A stretch of DNA of 23,845 bases. Origin: Thermoleophilaceae bacterium. Its GTDB lineage: Bacteria; Actinomycetota; Thermoleophilia; Solirubrobacterales; JACPNS01. Location of the stretch: NCBI GenBank assembly GCA_016463365.1, contig JAEMRJ010000002.1, positions 42,975 to 66,819 of the forward strand, given 5' to 3'. Position 1 is the first letter of the stretch, and every line of letters begins with the position of its first letter. Under the pieces are notes generated by a model. That model did not search any database. It had not been told where the DNA came from and was given only the letters and a program-made list of their open reading frames with translations. The position numbers and the translations under genes are program-made. Below are positions 18,653 to 23,845 of this stretch, piece by piece.

Positions 18653-19659
18653 GACGACTCCCGTTCCTTCACGTCGATTACAACCTTTCCCTTGCTCCGT
18701 CCGGATGCGACATACTCGAGCGCCTCGGGCGTCTGCTCAAACGAAAAGGTCCGGTCGATCACGGGACGCAAGGTGCCTGCCTCGAGGAGTCCGGCGATCT
18801 CGTTGAGCTGCGCGCCGTCCTCGTGCATCAGCCAGAACTGGTAGCTGACGCCAAGGCGCTTTGCGAGCCTTCGGACCTTGAAGCTGAGCCCGCTCATGGC
18901 GATTCGCAGCGGGAGCGCGAGATTGCGGCGACGGGCAAAGGCCGGATCCGGCGGTCCGGCGATGCCGATTGCGATCCCGCCCGGCTTGAGAATGCGAAGC
19001 GTGCTCGAGAGTGCGGCGCCGCCCAGCGAATCAATTGCGACGTCGTACCCCGAGAGAAGCTCTTCAAAGTTCTCTGTCTTGTAGTCGACCACGGTGTCAG
19101 CCCCGAGACCGGTGAGCATGGGTTTGCTCGCGGCGCTCGCCGTCGTGGCGACCGTCGCACCAAGGTGCTTGGCCAGCTGAATGGCGTAGGTGCCCACGCC
19201 GCCAGATCCCGCCTGGATGAACACTTTCTGGCCGGGCTGCACGTCGGCAATTTCGACCAGCGTCTGCCACGCGGTCAGAACTACCAGCGGCGCCGAGGCG
19301 GCATCGATCATCGAAAATCCGGAAGGCTTGAGGGCAAGGTCATCTTCGTGAACCGCAAGACGCTCGGCGAACGTACCGATCTTCCCCTCGCGTGAGCAAC
19401 CGAAGACTTCGTCGCCGACCGAGAAGCGCGTCGCCTTCGGCCCGACCGCGACAACCACGCCGGCAAGATCGTGACCGAGTACGAACGGCGCCTTGTACGG
19501 CATCAGAAGCTTGAACTCACCGGTCCTGATCTTCTCGTCGATCACGTTGACGGCGGCGGCATGAATCTCGACAATCACATCGTGATCGCCTGCCGTCGGC
19601 TCAGCGACCTCGGCAGCGGCGATCGGATGCTTGTAGCGCTCGACCACATAGGCCTTCAT
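18649..19659 (-). CDS. MDR-family NAD(P)-dependent oxidoreductase (quinone-reductase-like)
   Basis: The 336-residue zinc-free medium-chain oxidoreductase has a GroES-like N-terminal domain (LGHDLAGVVVAVG at 61-73) and the nucleotide-binding motif AGSGGVG at 150-156. The end, GRSKGKVVIDV, is standard for this family. It should reduce an enone, quinone or aldehyde with NAD(P)H. It overlaps the upstream hydrolase and the downstream SDR by ATGA. Confidence 0.9.
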   Translation of the reverse strand: MKAYVVERYKHPIAAAEVAEPTAGDHDVIVEIHAAAVNVIDEKIRTGEFKLLMPYKAPFVLGHDLAGVVVAVGPKATRFSVGDEVFGCSREGKIGTFAERLAVHEDDLALKPSGFSMIDAASAPLVVLTAWQTLVEIADVQPGQKVFIQAGSGGVGTYAIQLAKHLGATVATTASAASKPMLTGLGADTVVDYKTENFEELLSGYDVAIDSLGGAALSSTLRILKPGGIAIGIAGPPDPAFARRRNLALPLRIAMSGLSFKVRRLAKRLGVSYQFWLMHEDGAQLNEIAGLLEAGTLRPVIDRTFSFEQTPEALEYVASGRSKGKVVIDVKERESS

Positions 19660-20519
19660 GCAGCAACCGCCACTTCGGCGCCGAGGAACTCGAGCGCTGC
19701 AGGTACGAACTCCTCGTGGTACTGGAAGATTCCGCCATGGCCGGAGTCTGGGTAGATCGTGAGCTTGGCGCTCGGGATTCGTTTGGCCAGGTCTTTTGAC
19801 TGGCTGCTGGCGACCATCACATCGTTGTCGCCATTGGCGACGAATGTCGGCTGCGTGATCGTGGAGAGGTCGCGCGGCTCACCGAGTCCGGCTTCGCGAA
19901 TCGCTGCCAGCTGCGCCATGCGTGCCTGATGGGAGATCTCCTTGTCACGGTCCTCTGTGCGCTCGTGCAGACGCGCGATGTAGTCGGCGCCGGCCTTCTT
20001 GCCGACGGCGTCTCGTTTGAAGAAGAGGAACTGGCGCGGGTCCTCGCGAGACAGGAAGGCTTTGAGATAGGCGCCACCCACGATCAGCGGCATCTTCGTC
20101 AGGCCGCCGCCGCCGCGATAGCCGGTTCCGGTGAGGATCAGGCGACGCACCAGGTCCGGGTAGTGGAGCGCGACCTCTTGCGCAACGCCGCCACCGATCG
20201 AGAACCCGAGGACGTCGACCTGGTCGTGACCGAGCGTGCGGATGAAGGCAGCAGCGTCGGCGGCCATTGCGTCGAGCGTGCCGGGCACCTTTCCACCTGT
20301 ACCACCGATGCCCCGGTTGTCGAAGGTGATCACGTGACGCTCTGCTGCAAGACCGTCAATGACCCTCGGGTCCCAGTCGTCGAGCACCGCGGTGAAGTGG
20401 TGCAGCATCACGAGGGGAGTGCCGCCACGCGGTCCGAGCTCGCGGTATTTGAAGGGAGTTCCGCCCACGTCAAGTGTTTTGGTCGGGGTGGTCTTCCAGG
20501 TGTTCGAAGCGTCGGGCAC
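19656..20519 (-). CDS. Alpha/beta hydrolase, first gene of the operon
   Basis: The 287-residue alpha/beta hydrolase has Ser107 in GFSIGG, an acid at Asp231 or Asp233 (NGDNDVMV) and His261 in DSGHGGIF. The segment FDNRGIGGTGG at 66-76 is typical of the haloperoxidase/esterase-like branch. GTG 20519 is the start, with AGGAGG at 20527-20532 about 7 bp upstream. It leads a four-gene set that may process one lipophilic or cyclic substrate: hydrolysis plus redox steps by the MDR, SDR and monooxygenase-like proteins. Confidence 0.9.
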   Translation of the reverse strand: MPDASNTWKTTPTKTLDVGGTPFKYRELGPRGGTPLVMLHHFTAVLDDWDPRVIDGLAAERHVITFDNRGIGGTGGKVPGTLDAMAADAAAFIRTLGHDQVDVLGFSIGGGVAQEVALHYPDLVRRLILTGTGYRGGGGLTKMPLIVGGAYLKAFLSREDPRQFLFFKRDAVGKKAGADYIARLHERTEDRDKEISHQARMAQLAAIREAGLGEPRDLSTITQPTFVANGDNDVMVASSQSKDLAKRIPSAKLTIYPDSGHGGIFQYHEEFVPAALEFLGAEVAVAA

Positions 20520-20583
20520 GGGTCAGTCCTCCTGTGAGTGGATCTCACCAGCCGTACGGGTGAGCACGAACCAACCATATCAC

Positions 20584-20617
20584 GCTGAGTACAGTTTATG
20601 AACTCAGCTACCTGAGT
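20584..20617. promoter_or_regulatory. Candidate HxlR operator upstream of the operon
   Basis: GCTGAGT-N11-ACTCAGC (20584-20608) is a perfect 7-bp dyad, followed 3 bp later by a third half-site CTGAGT (20612-20617). It lies just before the operon's first gene. The same half-site with its neighbouring bases recurs near the HxlR start. Confidence 0.5.
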
Positions 20618-20628
20618 GTGCTGATGGG

Positions 20629-21102
20629 CTAGGCGGGAGCGAGGGGGAGGAGCCCTGGGCCCGGAGCCATCTCGACCTGATCCGCGCTGGTGATCACATG
20701 GCCCTCGTCGCAGATGAACGCGACCGAAACCTCTGCGCCGCAGCCGATGTGCTTTGAAACCACCGGGGGGCCGGCCGGATCTGCTCTGTGGCGATCGCCC
20801 CACTGACGAAGGGCGAGGAGGATGTACATGAGATCCCGGCCGCTGTCGGTCATCACGTATTCCATTCGGGCCCGGGAGCCTGGCTCTCGATACTCGCGAC
20901 GCTCGAGGATTCCCTCGTCTACAAGCATGCTCAGTCGATCCGAGAGAAGGTTCTTGGGGCATTCGAGAATCTCCTGGAACTGCGCGAACCGCGTCGATCC
21001 GTAGAAGGCCTCGCGAATGACCAGAAACGTCCACTTCTCGCCAAACACCTCAAGGGTTCGTGCGATTGAACAGTTGCTTGACTGGTAGTGAGATCGCTCC
21101 AT
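20629..21102 (-). CDS. HxlR family transcriptional regulator
   Basis: The 157-residue protein has an HxlR winged helix: CSIARTLEVFGEKWTFLVIREAFYGSTRFAQFQEILECPKNLLSDRLSMLVDEGILERR at about 11-69. It has Cys11 at the usual N-terminal position and further cysteines at 48, 120 and 129. Cysteines in HxlR proteins often sense electrophiles or oxidants, which would fit the redox operon just downstream in the same direction. The tail past 105 has GCGAEVSVAFICDEGH, which looks like a small extra domain. Confidence 0.9.
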   Translation of the reverse strand: MERSHYQSSNCSIARTLEVFGEKWTFLVIREAFYGSTRFAQFQEILECPKNLLSDRLSMLVDEGILERREYREPGSRARMEYVMTDSGRDLMYILLALRQWGDRHRADPAGPPVVSKHIGCGAEVSVAFICDEGHVITSADQVEMAPGPGLLPLAPA

Positions 21103-21337
21103 GAACCGAGGATACCAAGCTGAGTGCAGAAACTAAAGCTAGCTGGACCTCGGGCGACCGGTTCAACTTCGCTCGGAGATGTTCCGCGAGTCGTACTGCG
21201 GCCTCTTCCGGGCTGCGGCGGTAATGCGGATGCGCCGGCGGACCCCAATTGACCGGCAGAGCTTTCGTGACGTGTTGATCACGCAAATTCCCATTCTGGT
21301 TGCCTGATGGGTTGATCCGAGCGGCCCCAATGCGGGC
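21103..21337. other. Non-coding stretch between HxlR gene and mobile cassette
   Basis: It holds the HxlR upstream region with a GCTGAGTGCAG half-site (21119-21129). A minus-strand reading frame of 78 codons (21050-21286) is open here but overlaps the HxlR start and has no family likeness. Nothing else is evident. The last 8 bases are the left target duplication. Confidence 0.5.
21330..21337. repeat. Left target-site duplication (ATGCGGGC)
   Basis: ATGCGGGC directly abuts the TGT end at 21338 and is repeated exactly, in direct orientation, immediately after the ACA end at 23793. Confidence 0.88.
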
Positions 21338-21409
21338 TGTCGGCGGTCACCGAACTGAGAATCTCAAATGGTCACGAGAATGAGAATGGTTGGCCATCAG
21401 GATGAGAAG
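21338..21409 (+). repeat. Outer left end, three repeat units
   Basis: After TGTCGG, units of the form GTCACnnnnnTGAGAAT occur at 21346-21362, 21371-21387 and, degenerate, 21393-21409. Start-to-start distances are 25 and 22 bp. These resemble transposase-binding sites. Confidence 0.78.
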
Positions 21410-21439
21410 CGCTTTCGCGAGCGCCAACGTCGTGTCGGT

Positions 21440-22951
21440 CTATGAACGGGCAAACCGCAGAGCCGCGAGACTCTGGACAAGATGGAGATTGTCAACCTCG
21501 AAAAGGTCGGGTACGTCTGGATCGGGAAGTCCAAGCTTGCGTATCGCGTTGAGGAGTGCGATGTGGAGAGTCCATGTGACCGAAGGCGGTTCACGGAGCA
21601 GGTAGTTCAAGCTCGCGACTTCGGAACTACCACCGAGGGTGACCAGGTTCGAAATCGCGGAATGCCGCAAACTTTCGCTGCGGGCATCGCTCGCCAGTGC
21701 CGTCAGTCTTCCTATCGCTTTATCCCGGCTCGCGTGAGTGACGTAAGTGGTTAGCGCCTCACTTGCAGTGGCCCCGGCCGCATCCGACAAATAGCCCCAC
21801 GCAACGGCTGCGAGCTCCGGATCCGGGGCAAGTAATCCAAGGTGATAGATCGCGGCTTTTCGGACCGCGAAATGACGGTCGCCTGTCAACACCACCAATT
21901 CTTCTGCCTGACCCCAGGAGGAAAGAGCCACGGCTGCTGCTTCACGCACAAGCGGTTCTGGATGGGCCCCTAAATCGCTCGAAAGTTCCGCACGAGCGGA
22001 GTCGTCAAATAGCGCCCAGTCGACCTCGAGAAGAATCTGACGATTCGCAGCCCATTCTCCATCGGTGTCATCAACGACGCGGAGAACATCGTCAAGTGAA
22101 TAGCGCGTACGGCTCGGTGGCGATGGCGCTCCCTGTTGTCCCACGGATTGCGGTTCGTCCGTCAAGGTGAGAAGGTCTGCGACCGGCTCCATCCAGCCAC
22201 GCATCCATCGAACCTCTTCTTCACTGCCATCCGAAGCGACTTCCTCGAAGCATTCTCGGAGGGAGTCAAGGCTCGTCGACACCACCATTCGAAGTTCGTC
22301 GTTCGCAGCGTCAGACATCTCGGAAATCTCTCGAAGCACTTGGCGTGACGGGTAGTACTCAAGTGTTCGCACTGCCTCAATCGCAACCGCCGTCGACTCA
22401 TCTCGCATCGCCTCGAGGAGGGGAGCCTCGGCGGCCACGGGCTCATCCCAGACGAGCACGTTGGCCGCGCTGGCCCGTATAAGGGGATCGCGGTGCGTCA
22501 GCGCATCAATCCTCAGTGGTTGAAACTCCGGTTCGTCAAAACCGAATGCCATTGTCGCTAGCGCAAGTCCTTGCCACGGGTGCGAGTTGTCACCAGCCAC
22601 GGAAGTGAGAACGTCCGCCTCCGGGCGCTCCATTAGGCGCAGAGCGTGCTTCATGAGGGGCGCATCGCCACTCGACCACCAACTCCGGCGCTGACGCTCC
22701 GTCGAGGTGAGGTCGCAGCCGGACAGCACCACCGACGCCTCCTCGCGCAGGTCCGTCGAAAGGTCAGCGTTCTCCACCATCTCTGTCAACGGTCCTATTG
22801 AGCGGTAGTCCTCGAGGTACCCGAGAGTTCGGAACGCCTCGCTTCTTTCGCCGGGGTTGGTTGATTCCGCGCGAACTTCCTCCAGCAAGCGGAATGTCCA
22901 ACTTCGATCCTCGAGATCGCGAATGCGCTGATGTTCTTCGAGTGAAGGCAC
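21440..22951 (-). CDS. HEAT-repeat protein (cassette cargo)
   Basis: The 503-residue soluble protein is made of repeated helix pairs of HEAT/armadillo type. Examples are SEAFRTLGYLEDYRSIGPLTEMVEN, DPLIRASAANVLVWDEPVAAEAPLLEAM, STAVAIEAVRTLEYYPSRQVLREI and FAVRKAAIYHLGLLAPDPELAAVAWGYL. It lacks a signal peptide, membrane segment or visible enzymatic motif, so it is probably a protein-binding scaffold. The middle (about 250-290) is a linker rich in Glu, Ser and Pro. The start GTG 22951 has no ribosome binding site. The stop lies 30 bp inside the outer left end, and it is divergent from the cupin. Confidence 0.82.
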   Translation of the reverse strand: MPSLEEHQRIRDLEDRSWTFRLLEEVRAESTNPGERSEAFRTLGYLEDYRSIGPLTEMVENADLSTDLREEASVVLSGCDLTSTERQRRSWWSSGDAPLMKHALRLMERPEADVLTSVAGDNSHPWQGLALATMAFGFDEPEFQPLRIDALTHRDPLIRASAANVLVWDEPVAAEAPLLEAMRDESTAVAIEAVRTLEYYPSRQVLREISEMSDAANDELRMVVSTSLDSLRECFEEVASDGSEEEVRWMRGWMEPVADLLTLTDEPQSVGQQGAPSPPSRTRYSLDDVLRVVDDTDGEWAANRQILLEVDWALFDDSARAELSSDLGAHPEPLVREAAAVALSSWGQAEELVVLTGDRHFAVRKAAIYHLGLLAPDPELAAVAWGYLSDAAGATASEALTTYVTHASRDKAIGRLTALASDARSESLRHSAISNLVTLGGSSEVASLNYLLREPPSVTWTLHIALLNAIRKLGLPDPDVPDLFEVDNLHLVQSLAALRFARS

Positions 22952-23075
22952 GGCAAGACGAGTATGAGGCCGCCACCGGATCGCGTCCTACTCGCCACTC
23001 AATCATGTGGCCACTCGTTTCCCGGTTACTCGGCCATTCAGCGGGCTGGGGATTACCGCCGTGTCACCAAGCCGT

Positions 23076-23148
23076 TGTCGGACGTCACGTCAATGAGAAT
23101 CCAAGAACGTCACGTCGATGCGAATAGGAAGTTCACGTTCGTGAGAAT
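23076..23148 (+). repeat. Inner copy of the left end, three repeat units
   Basis: TGTCGGACGTCAC starts the block. Units lie at 23084-23100, 23109-23125 and 23132-23148 (GTCACGTCnATGnGAAT-like), spaced 25 and 23 bp. Orientation is the same as the outer left end and unit distances match it. It sits in the divergent region between the HEAT and cupin genes, whose promoters it must overlap or adjoin. Its first 13 bases are a perfect inverted match to the right end. Confidence 0.8.
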
Positions 23149-23206
23149 CTCGACCTGACGCTTCAAACAAATTGGCCCATTTCAAGTCGCCCGCGGCAAT
23201 GCTCCG

Positions 23207-23218
23207 TACGATTGCCCG
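23207..23218 (+). promoter_or_regulatory. Possible -10 box of a leaderless cupin transcript
   Basis: TACGAT at 23207-23212 lies 6 bp before the ATG and there is no ribosome binding site, the pattern of actinobacterial leaderless genes. No convincing -35 is seen. Confidence 0.35.
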
Positions 23219-23620
23219 ATGCGCTACTCGCACAAGAACGTGAAACTAGATTTGGAAGACGTTGGCTCGAACTTCAACGGTCCGCCGGATCTGGAATTCA
23301 GAATGGCGACCGATGATCTGGAACTCGAGCAGTCCGGCCTCAGCTACCAGTGGGTTCCGCCTGGCGTTCGTTTCCCATACGGACACGTGCACAAGACCCA
23401 GGAAGAGGTCTATGTTGTCATTCGCGGAAGCGGCCGGTTCAAACTCGATGACGAGATCATCGAGGTTAAGGAGCTCGACGCCGTGCGAGTTCCGCCCGGA
23501 ACCTGGCGCGGCTACGAGGCCGGGCCTGCGGGCCTCGAGTTCTTTGTCTATGGCGCGCCGAACCTAGGGGACGGCCGCCGCGAAGACGTCGACGGTACCC
23601 GTGACTGGTGGGTTGACTAG
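23219..23620 (+). CDS. Small cupin protein (cassette cargo)
   Basis: The 133-residue single-domain cupin has motif 1 as PYGHVHKTQEEVYVVIRGSG at about 53-72, with His56, His58 and Glu62. Motif 2 is PPGTWRGYEAG at 92-102, where the usual His after PxG is Trp96. The fourth metal ligand is therefore missing, and metal-dependent catalysis is uncertain; small-molecule binding is equally possible. The start is ATG 23219. It lies between the inner left end and the right end of the cassette, so it is framed as a unit on its own. Confidence 0.85.
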   Translation: MRYSHKNVKLDLEDVGSNFNGPPDLEFRMATDDLELEQSGLSYQWVPPGVRFPYGHVHKTQEEVYVVIRGSGRFKLDDEIIEVKELDAVRVPPGTWRGYEAGPAGLEFFVYGAPNLGDGRREDVDGTRDWWVD

Positions 23621-23698
23621 CTCGCGCGAGCGCGGTGCCACCTGATGCCGCCGGCGACTGCACCTTGGTTCCGCCAATCGCACGCGCGTTTCCGCGCG
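23620..23698. terminator. Palindromes after the cupin gene
   Basis: GCTCGCGCGAGC at 23620-23631 is a perfect 12-bp palindrome at the stop codon. CGCGCG-TTTC-CGCGCG at 23683-23698 is a 6-bp GC hairpin. Either could end transcription before the right end; neither has a T-run. Confidence 0.35.
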
Positions 23699-23727
23699 CG
23701 CCGACGAGTTGAATCGTCAGCGATGCG

Positions 23728-23793
23728 CTCTACGTGTACTTGATCGCGATGCATCGACGTGACCGGAACGGTCCAGCCACGTGACGTCCGACA
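23728..23793 (-). repeat. Right end of the cassette (inverted)
   Basis: On the minus strand it reads TGTCGGACGTCAC from 23793, then a unit GTCACGTCGATGC at 23763-23751 (an exact 13-base match to the second inner-left unit), then AAGTACACGTAGAG at 23741-23728, like the third unit. Distances from the tip (+8, +30, +55) nearly match the left ends. Confidence 0.8.
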
Positions 23794-23801
23794 ATGCGGG
23801 C
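23794..23801. repeat. Right target-site duplication (ATGCGGGC)
   Basis: This is an exact direct copy of 21330-21337, directly after the ACA tip. The remaining 44 bp to the window end show nothing recognisable. Confidence 0.88.
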
Positions 23802-23845
23802 CACAGCAGGACGACCACACTTTCGTGCAACGCACGATAATTGAC

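Larger units (their letters stand above)
21338..23793. mobile_element. Non-autonomous cassette with IS21-like ends, no transposase
   Basis: This 2456-bp unit starts TGTCGGCGGTCAC and ends GTGACGTCCGACA, which is an 11/13 inverted match. Both ends carry further internal repeats in inverted orientation at similar distances from the tip (about +8, +30/33, +55). A perfect 8-bp direct duplication flanks it. The only genes are the HEAT-repeat protein and the cupin; no transposase, ATPase or recombinase is present. TGT...ACA tips, multiple end repeats and an 8-bp duplication suit the IS21 family best; Tn7-like elements have similar ends but usually 5-bp duplications. A transposase in trans must be assumed. 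Confidence 0.8.

Noticed and set aside
21050..21286. 78-codon minus-strand frame before the HxlR gene
   Set aside because: It overlaps the HxlR start out of frame and shows no known family; it may be a decayed remnant but there is no positive support.
21346..21409. Spaced repeats considered as a mini CRISPR array
   Set aside because: Units are about 17 bp with 5-8-bp gaps, gaps are far too short for spacers, no cas genes are nearby, and the units recur inverted at the far end of a duplicated-target element.
23084..23148. Plasmid-type iterons
   Set aside because: There is no replication initiator gene or AT-rich region, and the same units occur at the two ends of the mobile unit.
21338..23793. 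Tn7-like or Mu-like element
   Set aside because: Multiple end sites and TGT/ACA tips fit, but the 8-bp duplication does not fit the 5 bp usual for those groups. IS21 is the better match, though without a transposase this is not proven.

Overview
The window is GC-rich, densely packed chromosomal DNA with the feel of an Actinomycetota genome. GTG starts are common, several genes overlap by ATGA, and the families are typical of that phylum: a DesA3/Rv3230c-like desaturase pair, a PrmC-related methyltransferase, an Abhydrolase_9 membrane hydrolase, and TetR and HxlR regulators. Thermoleophilia or a relative is plausible, but nothing here fixes the class. No rRNA, tRNA or CRISPR array was seen.

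Layout. 1-1014 (-): an MFS exporter cut by the window edge. 1132-3343 (+): a flavin/2Fe-2S reductase followed by a membrane acyl desaturase, which together form an electron-transfer pair. 3372-7000: a PrmC-like methyltransferase, a DUF2855 protein, an HXXEE membrane protein and an unrecognised protein. 7164-10482 (+): katG, an amidohydrolase-like protein and a small helical protein. 10456-11790 (-): a TetR regulator and a ferric-reductase-like membrane protein, divergent from an alpha/beta hydrolase (11847) and an Abhydrolase_9 membrane hydrolase. 14619-16941: an unrecognised small protein, a TetR regulator and a secreted SGNH lipase, linked by a shared operator motif (TGAC-N5-GTCA) that occurs as 20-bp-spaced pairs at two promoters. 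17067-20519 (-): a four-gene operon (hydrolase, MDR oxidoreductase, SDR, CrtA-like monooxygenase) in which every junction is a 4-bp ATGA overlap. An HxlR regulator lies upstream of it.

The most unusual structure is at 21330-23801. It is a 2456-bp unit with 5'-TGTCGG...CCGACA-3' ends, each end carrying three spaced repeats, flanked by a perfect 8-bp target duplication (ATGCGGGC). It encodes no transposase. It carries only a HEAT-repeat protein and a small cupin. A second copy of the left end lies between these two genes, so a smaller 718-bp unit around the cupin is also framed by ends with a perfect 13-bp inverted match. End architecture resembles that of IS21-family elements, and the unit looks like a non-autonomous mobile cassette moved by a transposase encoded elsewhere.

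All calls come from reading the sequence by eye; no database searches were run.
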